DNA of 64,000 nucleotides from Stomorhina lunata (Eukaryota; Arthropoda; Insecta; Diptera; Rhiniidae): contig OW121740.1 in the NCBI GenBank assembly GCA_933228675.1, positions 54,824,174 through 54,888,173 on the forward strand, written 5' to 3'. Both the position numbers and the translations under genes were made by a program. Under the pieces are notes generated by a model. That model saw nothing but the letters and a program-made list of their open reading frames with translations. It made no database searches and was not told the origin of the DNA. This document shows, piece by piece, positions 13,805-29,600 of the stretch. The stretch's first letter is position 1; each line of letters opens with the position of its first letter.

Positions 13805-15897
13805 ATGGCCAAAATGTATGGAAAGGGTAAGAGTAAGTATAATTTAACACTAATAATACTACTTACTACATAGTACATTAACTACGTCTTGCTTAGATAA
13901 TAATTAATTAACAAATATTCTTTTAATACTAAAGTAGATAAAAGTAGAAAAATAAAAGTACAGCTTTAATAAAAACAAAATTTGTATGATCAAAATTTTG
14001 GCCCGCTTTTTGTATTGATTTTTGCTTTTCCTTTTAAACAAATCACTCATTATCATCTTATCATTGTAAATTTTTGATTGGTATTAATATTTTTATTTTT
14101 CTTTACTTGTTTGTATAGCTGCCATAGAATCCGAGGAACAACAGAAATTACGTTTCCAAGTGGAATTAGAATTTGTTCAATGTTTGGCGAATCCGAATTA
14201 TCTAAATTGTAAGTTACTTATGCATGTATAATAAACTTACCCCCTAATTCATTATCGAAAAATTAGAAAATAATGAGCTTATAATTCAAATTCTCCATAC
14301 AAAATTCCTACAATAAGCTATTAATAATTTTATAATTGGTTTGTAAATTAGGGGGTTCATTTTTAAATGTCTCTCCATTGTTGCAATAATTATATCGACT
14401 TAGTCGTTGTGCTAGTATTGGAGTTACCGGTGACTTTATAAGCCCTTCAAGGACGAAGCTAGACTTATCGCTGCCTGACTATGCTACTTTTCAGACTTAA
14501 TTTTTTAATGTTTCCATCATTGCAATAATTTTATTAATACCATATTTTGAAAGTGGTATTAGTCTATTTGTTTTTAAATTGAGATAGGTATAAAGGGTTT
14601 TGCGTTTTAGTGTTTTTAAAAATATGGGTGGTCTATTTTAACAATTTTTTTTTTATTTTGATGAGAACTAATCAAATTTATTCTTTCATAAACAAAAATT
14701 CATAAAAACCATTCAGTTTTTAGCGGGTTGAATGCACTTTTACCCCTTTCAAAACAACAATACATATTTGAAATTTATATTTTTGAATTGAAAAATGTAC
14801 GGGAAAATTAACCTTTTTCAAAACTAATAAATTAAAAATTTTGTTAAAAAAAAATGTTGGTAAATATTTTTCATGGTAATATTAACAAAGAATCAACAAT
14901 TTCGTTAATTTTTTATATGAAAATAATCCAAGTTTTTAGTAAATCTTTGTAATGTAACAAATGTTTGTCAATGTTTCTAAAATCAGTTAATATTTTTTTT
15001 TGCAAAGCATTTTAATAAAAAGAATGGACTTATACCACTTTCAAAATAAAAATTTGTTTGAATTCGTTAACTGCAAAATATTTGGCTGTCAATATTTTAG
15101 TAAATTTGTAAATTTTAAAACAATTATTGTAAATTTTAAAACAATTATTTTTTAAATATATAGTAAGATTCTTAATTGTTGCACCTTTTCCCACAACTAA
15201 CATAATTTTTGGAGATGTGGATATAAATAAGGTCTTCATATAAACTTAGTCGTTGTGCTAGTATTTTTTTAACGCTTGCACTTTGGAGAGAAGTTAAATG
15301 CAATTCCAATTTTCATCAATTTTTTTTTAATTTACTTTTCTAGTCCTTGCTCAACGTGGCTATTTTAAAGATCAAGCTTTTATCAATTATCTCAAATATT
15401 TGCAATATTGGAAAGAGCCCGAATATGCGAAATATTTAATGTATCCAATGTGCCTATATTTCCTTGATTTATTGCAATACGAACATTTTCGCCGAGAAAT
15501 CGTTAATTCACAGTGCTGCAAGTTTATCGATGATCAGGCGATATTGCAGTGGCAACATTATACCCGCAAGCGTATAAAGATGTTTAATTCTGTCAATGGA
15601 AATACTCAAAATCAACTGAATGCTCCGCCTAATTCGGAAAATATAGCTGAAGCACAACAACCCCAAATGGGAGCGCAACAACCTCAATCGCAACAGCAGC
15701 AACAACAACAACAACAGCAGGGACAAACAAATATTACTGCTTGCAATATGCAGAATGGCTCAATGACTAATACTGGGAATACTCAACAACAAACACAACT
15801 TGCTGGACAACAACCAACTCAACAAGTTAATGGCAATTCTTCGGCAATTGTCAATCAAAGTAGTGCGGGTGGGCCTCCTCTAATGCAGAAAATGTAA
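13805..15897 (+). CDS. MED31: Mediator complex subunit 31 (Soh1), 223 aa
   Basis: Three exons: 13805-13832, 14119-14208 and 15344-15897; phases close to 224 codons with stop. MED31 is a small subunit of the Mediator middle module, which links transcription factors to RNA polymerase II in the nucleus. The core (about residues 12-115) is almost invariant across flies and contains ELEFVQCLANPNYLNFLAQ, YLKYLQYWKEPEYAKYLMYP and ALEH-type FLDLLQYEHFRREI segments. After the core comes a low-complexity tail with a glutamine run at about residues 150-165 and many N, Q and S residues, as in Drosophila MED31. The first exon encodes only MAKMYGKGK. Intron 2 is 1.1 kb and contains a MITE-like CCCCTAATT repeat. 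The SLX1 gene starts 302 bases downstream on the same strand. Confidence 0.97.
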
Positions 15898-16199
15898 TGG
15901 AATTTATTTATAGATTATAAAAGATGAAAATAATAATAATTAGCATTTAAAGAACCTAATAATTAAAATAATAATACATATACATATAAGTTTATAAAAA
16001 AATTGTAATGTGTAAGTTTAATTTAAAATTTTTAAATGATGTTTTTAAAAATAAAATTTTCTTTATTTATTTAACGTGAAGTACTTTTTTCGTAGCTCTT
16101 ACTAAAATGTTGGTTATAGGCCTTAAAACATACGAGTATTAAATCTCTAAAGTTATATGCTTTTAATAAAGCTAAGTAATAATTATCTTTTTACAGAAT

Positions 16200-17213
16200 A
16201 TGGCGTCCCAACAAATAACGAAAACTACGCCTATCGAACAAATAAAATCACGTTTTTATGGCGTCTATCTACTATGCAGTCAAAATCCTGATAAGCGCTT
16301 TAATGGTAAATGCTATATAGGCTTTACAGTGAATCCTACACGTAGAATTAAACAGCATAACCGTGGCAAGGATTTTGGAGGAGCCAAGAAAACCAGCAAT
16401 AAAGGTCCCTGGAAAATGGTCATGATAATTCACGGCTTTCCAAATAATATTGCAGCTCTACAGTTTGAATGGGCTTGGCAACAGCCTTCTTTATCCTCAC
16501 GTTTAAAATCTTACCCAGAGTTAAAAAGAAAATTGCCTAAAGAAACATATTTTCAATATAATTTTCGTATAGTAAGTCGTATGTTAAATGTGGGTCCTTG
16601 GCAAAGACTGCCTTTAGTAATACGTTGGTTAGAAACTGATTATGAATGTCAATTTGATGTGAGTGCTAAAGTTAAGTATTTTATTTTAATATTTTTCATG
16701 TTATGCATTTTATTATAGCTTTTATGTGAGCCCCCGAAACACATGAAGATTGTTAATGGATCTGTGGCTCTGGAAAAGCCTCAGAAAAAGAAACAACTAT
16801 CAGTGTTACCTCGGGCTATTTGGTCACCAGAATGTCATTTGTGCATGCAAACCATACAAAATGTTGAACAGTCACGTATTGGTTGCCTGAATAGTTTATG
16901 TAAATTAACTTGTCATATTATATGTTTAGCCAACCACATGTTGTCGTCTGATCCCTCCCAAAGTGGTCATTACATTCCGATAGCCGGCGAATGTCCTTTG
17001 TGTGAAACCCCTTTGTTGTGGATAGACTTATTACAGAGAAAATGTAAGATGCAAGGAATATTAACCGAAGAAGATGAAGATGATGACGACGACGATGATA
17101 GCGATGAAGATGAGGAACTGCATAATTTCGATTGTAATGTTAGCTTTACACAAATACCGGATGATATGAATGAATTAACTGAATCATTAGATGTTTATGA
17201 ACTTAGTGATTAA
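16200..17213 (+). CDS. slx1: SLX1 structure-specific endonuclease subunit, 317 aa
   Basis: Two exons, 16200-16658 and 16719-17213, both in phase 0. SLX1 is the catalytic subunit of the SLX1-SLX4 nuclease (SLX4 is MUS312 in Drosophila), which cuts branched DNA such as Holliday junctions and flaps in the nucleus. The N-terminal GIY-YIG nuclease shows GVY at residues 21-23, YIG at 39-41, the basic RRIKQHN helix at 48-54 and the metal-binding glutamate in FEWAWQ at 90. The second exon encodes a C-terminal RING/PHD-like zinc finger with Cys/His ligands spread over about 192-248 (CHLC, CH, CPLC). An acidic D/E run near 270-285 ends the protein. The stop codon overlaps an AATAAA hexamer at 17212-17217, a candidate polyadenylation signal, though this would leave very little 3' UTR. 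Confidence 0.95.
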
Positions 17214-17536
17214 TAAAAAGAAATTTAAACAATACATTTTTGATGGTTGTAATATTTATTTTGAAAAAAAATCATTCAAGCAGGAGCTCTTAGTTTTTCA
17301 TCACAAACAAAGGGCTTTTTTGTTAATGATAAGTATTAATTCAATATTGAAATACATTATGTAACTTTGCAGATGGAAGTTTAACGATAGGTATATACAT
17401 ATGTAAGTAAGTATAGGTATAAGATTATGTGATTTTATTTGTAAATAAAATGTTTACAGTAAAAATTATTGTATAACAATATACTTGAAATAAATAGGAT
17501 ATTAAAACAATGGGTTACATAATTATAATTTGTATC
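17214..17536. other. Convergent 3' region between SLX1 and THAP gene
   Basis: AT-rich, with AATAAA hexamers for both directions. Likely holds the 3' untranslated regions of both genes. Nothing else was seen. Confidence 0.4.
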
Positions 17537-18460
17537 TTAAAAATCTATCGAATTCAAATGCAGCTTAATTGCCCGAACAGTATTTTCCATTTTTTGTAAT
17601 TTGTTCATTAAATCCGTTTTTTCTTTTATATAATGTTCTTTGGGCATTTGAACGTATTCTTCACCCTTGTATATAAAAGTTGTTACATGTTTTACATCAA
17701 CTAGTTTATCCATATCTATTACTTCTTCTATATCCGTTTCCTCTTTGCTAACGGCTGTAGGTCGGAGATTTTGATTTATAGTTGTATGAATCTTAGCAGT
17801 CATAGTTTGTTGTGAATATTTTGCATTATTTTTATCATTAGATATTCGTGAAGGTTTTTGCATTGACAAAGTTTTAATAATTTTTGCATGTGATGAAGAT
17901 GCTTGACTTTGAATTGTTGTATTGCTTTGCCTTCTTTTTCTTATGTTTACTTCATTATTTTTTTCCTCAGAACTAAAAACTAATTCTTCGGTTTCATCTA
18001 AATGCAAGGTTTGAAAATGTTTGTTTTGAAATTCATCCTGAAGCTCATTAAGCATAGTTGTTGATTCCACATGTAAATTTTGTTCATCTTGTTCCAAATG
18101 TCTTTCAGTAAATTCATTATTGCCTTCTTTATTTGTGTCATCATATAGATAGTAGTCCACATTGCTATCTAACTCTTCATAGGTTTCAACCTCTGGTTCA
18201 ACATATGGATATGGTACCGCATGCCCTACCAACACTGTACGAATGCAATTTTTAGACAAGAATTTTTTATCAAAATGATCTGAACAAAAATGAAGCAATG
18301 ATTCAGGTTTATTTGGCGAAACTTTTCCTAATTCCATCCATTTCTGCCGTCTTTCCGGATCTTTTGGAAACCCAAAAAGACTGATGTGTTTATTTATTGA
18401 TTTGTCTCTTAAATTTATAAAGTTTTCACAATTTTTATAAATACAACGTCTCAAAGACAT
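17537..18460 (-). CDS. THAP-domain protein, 307 aa
   Basis: Single-exon minus-strand gene. The N-terminal 90 residues form a C2CH THAP zinc finger: ligands C6, C11, C59 and H62, the conserved tryptophan at W41 (KWMELGK), the F-P pair (FGFPKDPERR) and an AVPY box (HAVPYPY) in place of the usual AVPTIF. THAP domains are DNA-binding modules related to the P-element transposase. The middle (100-260) is polar and acidic with no recognised domain. The last 30 residues (KEHYIKEKTDLMNKLQKMENTVRAI) look like a coiled coil, common in THAP proteins and usually used for dimerisation. Because there is no transposase core, I infer a host regulatory protein or a domesticated fragment. The specific orthologue was not identified. 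Confidence 0.85.
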   Translation of the reverse strand: MSLRRCIYKNCENFINLRDKSINKHISLFGFPKDPERRQKWMELGKVSPNKPESLLHFCSDHFDKKFLSKNCIRTVLVGHAVPYPYVEPEVETYEELDSNVDYYLYDDTNKEGNNEFTERHLEQDEQNLHVESTTMLNELQDEFQNKHFQTLHLDETEELVFSSEEKNNEVNIRKRRQSNTTIQSQASSSHAKIIKTLSMQKPSRISNDKNNAKYSQQTMTAKIHTTINQNLRPTAVSKEETDIEEVIDMDKLVDVKHVTTFIYKGEEYVQMPKEHYIKEKTDLMNKLQKMENTVRAIKLHLNSIDF

Positions 18461-18599
18461 TTTTGTTTCAACTATAAAATGATTATCTAGAATTAAATGT
18501 CAACAAAGACGAATTTCAACAGCTTTCATTTGCTTCGAATTCGCCTTGATGTAAACAAAACATTTATAAATCAAAGCGAATTTGTAAAATTATTTAATA

Positions 18600-19500
18600 T
18601 TACAGACAGGGTTGCCAGAACTTAAACTAAAATGCTGAAAAAATTGCTAAAATATTCGATAGATAAAAACAAAGTGCTAGATATTTTTTAAATACATTTT
18701 TTTAAGTTTACTTCCAATTTCAATTTCATTCTTTAAGACACATATATATGTAAATTGTTTATGTTATTAAAGTCATTTCATTTTAATACAGAAAGATCTG
18801 TAAGAAAATCAAAATTAAGTTGATCATATTCCCGTTTCACACTTATCAAGTTTACTTGATTAGTTTTTCTTTAAATTTCTTTTGACCTGTACTCACATTC
18901 ACACACGAACATTTTCTTCATCAGTTTTCATTTCATTTTCCTTAAATTACATACAAATTTTCAAAATTTTCGTAAACTTGATAGTACGGTCAGATTTGCT
19001 CAATTTTAATTCTGTCAGTTTTTTCTCATACAAAATCAAGACTTGATAAGCCAAATCTGACTAATGTAAAAGTAGACTTAATCCCCTTTCCCACGAATTA
19101 GGTTTACGTGATCAGTTTTTCTTTAAAGTTCATTTGAACCTGCATTCACGTTCAGACACAAACATTTTCTTCATCAGTTTTAATTTTATTTTCCTTAAAT
19201 TTCATACAAATTTTCAAAATTTTCGTAAGTCCCGTTTCACACGAATCAGGTTTACTTGATCAGTTTTTCTTTAAATTTATTTTGAACATGCATTCACGTT
19301 CACACACTAAAATTTTCTTTATCTGTTTTTATTTTATTTTCCTTAAATTTCATACAAATTTTTTTTTAATTTTCGTAAACTTGATAGTACGGTCAGGTTT
19401 GTATCAATTTAATTCTGTCAGTTTTTTCTCATATAAATTTAAGACTTGATAAGCCAAACCTGACTAATGTAAAAGTAGATTTATTGCAAACGGTTAAAAA
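18600..19500 (+). repeat. Cluster of TTTCACAC-family MITEs
   Basis: At least three units lie here in the same orientation. One runs from about 18830 to 19080 (CCCGTTTCACACTTATCAAG to CTGACTAATGTAAAAGTAGACT), a truncated unit from 19090 to 19230, and a fuller unit from about 19232 to 19485. Shared blocks are CACGTTCACACAC, TTTTCTTCATCAGTTTT, AACTTGATAGTACGGTCAGG and AAGACTTGATAAGCCAAA. The truncated middle copy stops at TTTTCGTAAG and the next begins at CCCGTTTCACAC. The same arrangement occurs at 36480-36490. Confidence 0.8.
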
Positions 19501-19879
19501 TATCTAAAATTTCAATTGTATCACCTTCCTAATATACCAATTCTTTTTGGTACTCTTGTGAAGAACCAATTTTATTTACAATATCATCAAATATTTTAAT
19601 AATATGCCTTATCTAGTTCGAAGACCTCCCTGATATGCATAGTAGAACAAAAAATTGTTGTGGTAATTTTTACTTTTAGTTTATTTTTTGTTAAGCACAT
19701 TAAACTAAATAAACGTTCTACTTCAGTATTCGAGAAAGGCAGAAGTTCTGCCAGAGAACTAATAAAGACAATACGAAGTCGGATTATCTTTAATTGAATT
19801 TTTGAAGTTATTGATTTCAATCCAAAACTCAGTTGTATTCAATTGACTCATATAATTTGTGTTTTTTAAATACAAATGA

Positions 19880-20350
19880 AATTAAAATTGTTCCAATTGG
19901 AATGTCGTGGGAATTATGTATGTATGTATTATCGACATTATTTACGTTTCCACGACAGTTGAATCTACAAGCCGAAAGTATCTGGAGCTAATACAGCTTT
20001 GGCCAACTTAGCAACACCAGCAATCAATCTAAAAAGGTGATTATGGCTCGTCTGCCTAGTTGAGATGCTAGCAGCCTCTGAATTAATCACCAGGCGGGAA
20101 GTAATTGGTGGGAAATTGCCAACTACGGTCTTAAAAGTTAAGATAAAAAAAACTGTTACTGCAGTTAACCTTATACCATTGCGAATCTGTACTGGCAAGG
20201 TTAATTGCCTGTTCAAGTGTAGACGTGGGCTTGATAATAGAATCTAAGAACTTTGGATCCATGAAAACAAGCTTTGTTGACTTAAAGAAGTAGGGTGTGG
20301 GATAACCTATTTAACTTTACAACAAACGATAAGGTAAAGTCATTCAGCGG
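19880..20350 (-). other. Uncharacterised coding-like remnant and SINE tail
   Basis: Positions 19888-19927 match the 3' end of the SINE at 22351-22650 (TTCCAATTGGAATGTCGTG...). Positions 19960-20300 are less AT-rich than the flanks. On the minus strand they give two overlapping open pieces in different frames: FFKSTKLVFMDPKFLDSI with its continuation, and then a piece containing FPPITSRLVINSEA. This could be a frameshifted relic of a gene or transposon. I do not recognise the family. Confidence 0.3.
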
Positions 20351-20692
20351 ACTTGGCAAAATTCACACTGCTACCAATGGGACAGCACCAACATCAACCA
20401 AATTGATGAGTTACGATATTTGTCATTTCATTTCACATTTCGTATCACAGAACGCAATCCTAAATTGATTTTTAAATCGCTATAATTAACAAAAACAAAA
20501 CGGTGTTGCTATCATTGGTGGTTGCTTTATTTTCTTACTTGTACAATTTTTTACTTTTGCTTTGTTAGGTGTATTTTTTCTAAAAAAAACTTCTTATGAA
20601 ATTTATATATATATAAGATTATAAAAATTATTCAATATTTTAAACGTTATTAGGTTTAAAAATTGGAAGTTGTAAAGAGGACTAAAAACAAG

Positions 20693-23716
<3,024 letters not shown>

Positions 23717-25250
23717 TGTTAATTTTTCATAGCAGCTTAGTATGCAAAAACATTAAATGAGAAATCAAAACTGACTAATTAATAAGTAAATCTTTAGCAA
23801 TATTTATTAAAAATAAAACTAGAAACTTTCTAGTAGAAAGATACAGTTCTATTTAAATTCGGATTTTAATGAAATATCACAGCTTAAAGAATAAGAAAAA
23901 AAATGTTTTATTCCTTAAACCATACAGTATTGCTCAAAACATTTGGAGCTACTAGTGCCAAAAAAATATCTAAGTCCGTAGAAATATGTTAGCTCGCTTC
24001 GCAAAAAAAATAATCCAGCTGGTCTGCGGAAAATTTAGAATGTATACTCTTCGGATATTTCTTCAAAAACCTAAAAAAAAATTATACTTTATCAGTGGAA
24101 TTTTATTCTTATTTTTTTGTTTAATTAATTTTTGAACTATTTCCTCAAAACTTTATTTTAAAATTTTTCGAAATATGAAGAAACAGAAATCGGAATGTAT
24201 AATAAACCATTCCGATCGGATTTTGCCTAATAGTATGGTCGGGTTAAGTTTTTCTGGTCAAAAACCTGTACTGATTCGTAGGTTACCAAAGGTGTCATTT
24301 TATTGAATCCACTCGTAGAGTAGAGCCATTAATACTGCGAAGGATATACAGCAACATTGGTCTGATGACAACAAAAACATTTTGTAATGGTGGATTTTGA
24401 ATGCAAAATTTTTATGCTTGTTTGCTGCCCTGCCTAAATTTAAGTGTGTATTGTCATGGCTTTCTTGATTTAGGCCCGATAAACAAGCTTTGGAAAATAA
24501 TAAAGAAAAAATGGAAACAAATTAAAACCTAACCTGAGGATTTCTATATTAAGCTGGGATACTATTCCCTAGTAATTTTAAAAATTGTTATTGCTTAATT
24601 TTCAGTGAATTTTTTTTAATATTTTACAAAAGCTCCAAATACTTTGAGAAACACTGTATATACATTAGAGTAGGTTAATTTTTTTTCGACCAGCCGGTTG
24701 TTCTGAAAACTTTTGTGTCGAGCTCTTCGTTTTTGTTTAAATGTAAAACTATGTTTTTCTCTTATTGGCTGGTTCTATGGAAAACAACTTCATATCTACT
24801 ATCGTTTTTATACTCCCCCCAAAGTGGGGCACTTCTATTTTTTGTGTGTAAAATTAACAATTTTGAATATAGAATATTAAAATGTGATACTTTTAATTTA
24901 TATTTTTTTTAATTTAAAAAGTTTTTCGAAATAATTACCAAGGAAAAGACGAAAAAAAGTTTTGCATAAAAAATGGGAAGCACGATTTTAATTTAAGACC
25001 CATGGTTATTAAATTAAATCGGCAAACCTTTTTAAAATTCTTTGTAGATTACGATTTTGACAACCGCCTGGTCAGTTATTTTAGCTCTATACAAACTAAC
25101 CCACTCTAATATACATATGTATATGGTTTTTGAGTAAATATCTACAATTTAGTGTTTTATGACGAAGACACGTTTAGATTTTAGTTAATGAACCTGCAGA
25201 AAGGATAAGGCGGTTTAGGTTTACTTTCATGAGTAAAAGCCTAATACATA
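23717..25250. other. Intergenic region with Tc1 fragment
   Basis: AT-rich. At about 24440-24620 the plus strand gives LDLGPINKLWKIIKKKW, matching the Tc1 transposase PDLNPIENLW region followed by its C-terminus; the remainder of that transposon is missing or unrecognisable. No gene was found in the rest. Confidence 0.5.
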
Positions 25251-25256
25251 TACATT

Positions 25257-25588
25257 CATGTCACAGAACTCAATTCCATTCGGAAGTGAAATGAATTCCG
25301 GGTTTTGCTTCTGCAGAAAAAGTAAAACGAAAAATTTTTTCGGAATTTTTATTATTTTTTTTTCATTATTTTTTTATTTATTTGTTTATTCAATATTTTT
25401 AATAATTTCTTCAATTAATCAGTGTGATTTGTTGAAACAATGGTAGAGCTACTGATTTTAATTAAAAAAAACGTGTTTTGTAATGATTTTGGATATTTAA
25501 AAATTTTCGGAATCTATAGAACCTCATACCATTTTGATCGAAATTCAACTACGGAATGGTTTTAATTCCGAACGGAGTTTGTGACATG
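25257..25588. repeat. TGTCACA-family MITE, full copy
   Basis: About 330 bp with matching inverted ends: CATGTCACAGAACTCAATTCC at the left, and a right end ending GGAGTTTGTGACATG. Both ends continue into ATTCGGAA-type pairing, and the middle is AT-rich. Partial copies lie at 57205-57300 and 60390-60510. There is no coding capacity. Confidence 0.7.
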
Positions 25589-25589
25589 C

Positions 25590-26640
25590 CTGAAATGGTT
25601 TAAAAGGTATATTTTGGTAAACTTGTCACTGCGCTGCATCACGATTGCAAACTTTACAGCATGAAATATGATGATGCGCTGTTGATGCGTACATATTTTT
25701 GGGCAGCACTGCTTTCTACTTACGTAAAAAATTTGAATGAAAGGACTACAGTTAGCTTATTACAAAGCGCTTAAAGTCGTGGTGCATTAACAAACAGGCT
25801 GAAATTTTTCATTAATAATAACTTCATTAAAATTGTATTATTTATTTTATTAATTCCTAATTTCAACGAAATATTTAATAAATTTTTTAACAAAATTATC
25901 AAAAACTATATTTTAAGAAATGCTGTGTGATCTCCTCCTGTGCTAGTATATTTTCAAATTTCACAATGCACATCAAATATTTGTGGTTTAAAGTGTAGTT
26001 TAATATTTAACTTTATATTTGATTTTTATAAATTGTTATATAAAAAAAAGAAAAACACAACTATTATATTACTGAGTAAATTTTAGTTTTATTTTATATA
26101 TTTTTTACTCGTATAATACAAAAATTGTATAAGTTGCTTGAAGTTACGTTGTAGAACGTTTTAAAATAATACAATATACTATTATACATAAATTAAATAT
26201 TACATAAAAAATAAATTATATCATAAAAATTCACAGAAAAATAATAACTTAAAAGTTTGGAATTTATTTGTTTAATGTTACTGCTAGGTATGTATGTATA
26301 TTAAGGACGTATTCTATATTGCATTTGTGTTGATGTTTGCAACGCATATAAAAATAAATCTCTACTCAAAAAGTGATTCGTAGTATAGTATTAATATACT
26401 AAATGAAGGATGTCAGACTAATATTTCTATAAGTTACACATCAGCACAAACCCAATATACCATTTCAACCTATTTTGGTGTATGGTACAATAATTCTTAA
26501 ACTACAGAAAATCTGTAATGATTTTGGAATAACAAATTATAATAAAATAACATAAACTAATTGAAATTTAAGTGACAAGAATTTACATTTCACGTTAGGG
26601 CAGTTAATAAATCAAATCAACATTTACTTTTACCATTCGT
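25590..26640. other. AT-rich 3' flank of the golgin gene
   Basis: Probably includes the 3' untranslated region of the minus-strand golgin gene close to 26640. No other gene or recognised repeat. Confidence 0.4.
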
Positions 26641-26659
26641 AAATTTCTTATACTATGTA

Positions 26660-29600
26660 CTAGTTATTATTGCTGTTATTGCCCCATGGTAAGAAATTGC
26701 CCCAGCCTCCAGTACGTTGTGAAGTTTCAGCGACTTTAAATATATATGTTTATAAAAAATAGATGTTAATAAATTTGAATAATTGAACAAAATAAAAAAA
26801 ACATTACCTTTTTGACCCTTAGCCACACAATTAAGCATTTCTGCTTCAGATCGACTTAATTTAAGAATCGTATTCAAAACAGGTACTAAACGAGTTTTTT
26901 CATCTGCATTATTTAATGTTAAAAACTGAAAATGTATAAAAAACGTATGCGTTACTGTTTTATTAAAATACTAATAAAGAAGTAACAGGTGTGTTAAAAA
27001 GTTCGCAGGAAAATTCATAGATGACGCTACTAGGGCTATTAGTTTGTAAGATATTGCATTATAAATGGAGCAACTTTTTTTGTTAGTTAAAAAAAAGAAT
27101 AAAAAATAATTTTGCTTGTTTCAAAGTGCTCAATCTTACAATCAATCAATAACAAGTTCTATCAGAAACTTGAATTTCTGCTCTGATATGTGACAAAGGA
27201 TGACAGTGGACTATAAATGATGTGTCGACTCAAAGCATAGAGAAACGCTAATATAGTAATCATCGATTATCATAAAAAATAAAAACCATCAACCGTTTGA
27301 AATATATCGTTTCACCTTGTTCAAAATCATTTAAACGACGAAAGAACTGGGCCTCAAATTGATTCCGCACCGTATTATGTAAATGCTTTCTGAAAAGTGG
27401 TTTAATGGGGAACGCATCTGAATATTTGACAGAGCAATTCGTTCCCACGGCAGTCGGTTCTTCGTACCGGAACGACTCGGATATCTCACAATTCCTACCA
27501 AGGACTGCCAATTCTAAGATATTACGCAGTTACGACAACAACAACATTAGTGTAATCAGTCTTCAGAACGCAAGTGATTTTATAACACATTAAGCAACTA
27601 ATAACGCAAAAGGACTGCAGTTATTAAATCTACTACCCTAAATGTCAAAAATTAAAGAAATGTCAATAGATATAACTTCCCCTATCTGCCATTTCTATTT
27701 GGCTATCAAGTCTTGGATCATCAAGAAAACCTCAATGAGAAGGGATAACATGGTTACCTGCAGGATATCTAGGAACTTATGGCCTTAACCGGACATTAGC
27801 GGAACCAAAACTCTCTGATGTGTGTTTCTAACGAGTTCCTAAGATAAAGGTCAATCAGTCGCTCTAGTGTCTTCAAAAGAAAAGACGACAGGCTGATTAT
27901 CCTAAAATCTTTTGGTTTAGAGTGACCAGCCTTCCCTGCCTTTGGTATAAAAATCACCCTAACCTCTCTCCATCCACCTGGAATGAAGCCTCCAAGTAGA
28001 CAGCTAACGAAAATGGAACGAAGAATTGACAGACAATAGTCGGAGAAATTTTGAAGCATAGCAGGGATGATGCCACCTGATAGGCTGATTTATACGGCAT
28101 GAACGTATTCACGGCCCATTTAATTCTCTCGACAGTGACAATCCTATCTATCAAGATGTTCGGTCTTGCGTCTGATTCTACCGTAATCGGTATGCTCGGG
28201 TCAGGATCTAGATTCCTATTACCTGGGAAGTGAGTATCAATGAGCAGATAAAGTGTCTCTAGGTTCGTTTCCGTCCACAATCCATCCGACTTCTGGATGA
28301 AACCAGGAACCACAGGGTTCTTGGATAACATCCGTCTTAATCTGGATAGCTCGTTTACTGAATCAATGGACTCACAGTAGTCTTGCGACGTGGTCCATTT
28401 GACCTTTCTGAGATCACTTTTATATCTGTTGAATACCTCCTTATACTTTGACAAATCCTCATCTAAGTAAGTGGGTTTGGCCTTATTGAACAACTTTATG
28501 ACTTTAGTTCTGAGATCTTTAAGATCCGTAAACCACTATCTTAGTTGTTTACGTTTACCACGGAAAGGTTAAGTACAGCTCTCGTTGTAGCTGTCCATAT
28601 AGCTTTTACTGATAATTTAAAAAAATTTAGTTAATAAGAACGTATTTTAAGTACTACTAATAAATAAAAGAAGCGCCGAGAACAATGCAGTGACGACAAC
28701 ATCAAAAAAGTCCACAAAATAATTTTTGATGACCATAAAGTGAAGTTGATCAAGATAGTTTAGACTTTAAATATGGATGCGTAAATTAATACTTGAGTAT
28801 TCGTAAGTTCATTTTAAAGTGGGTGATCTCATAATATTCTTAAAACAATAAACCTGAATGTTTGCGCTGATATGTGACAAAGGAGGAAAAATTGCTCCAT
28901 CATTTTACACTGAAGTTTAATCGAGTGGACTGCAAATGTGATGAACAGACTTAAGTTATAGCATCAGTATTTTGGGATGGACTGATTATTAGCCGTTTGA
29001 ACGACGAAATCGCAGAAATAGCGCTATTTCATAAATACAAATCATCAAAACAAAGGAAAAATTGCATGACTTAAATTTCGAATTGTTTCCACATCCACTG
29101 TATTATCATGATAAGGCTATATTTTGCTGTCCTCAGAACTCAAAAGAATGCTCTCTGGAGAGAGAGAGAGGACAGGTGAAGAGGTAGGAAATTGCCAAAA
29201 ATTATGTTTTTTTTTTTTTGGGTCATATTATAAAAAATACAAATATTTTTACGCTAGCCCGAGAACTTTAACTAGAATGAAATGATAATGCTTTTTAAAA
29301 TAATTCGACTATAATGTTCTCTACATTAACATGATGTATGACCCGGTCTATGAAAAGGGAAATGGAGGCTTATGACTTAAAAACAAAATTTCGAAAAATT
29401 TGCTAATTTTTCGAAATTTTCTTTTATATTTTAAGTATGTATTACATTACTATTTTGTAATTACAAACTGTTATACTAATTATAAACACATTATAAAGTG
29501 TATAACGAATTATGCTTTATAATGTTTTTATAGTCACAAAATGTGAAATAAACATAATGGTTCATTGATATTCTCAAACATTTTAATATAATAATGTCAT

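Noticed and set aside
29157..29171. GA repeat as a regulatory GAGA element
   Set aside because: Too short and deep inside an intron to support a specific regulatory claim.
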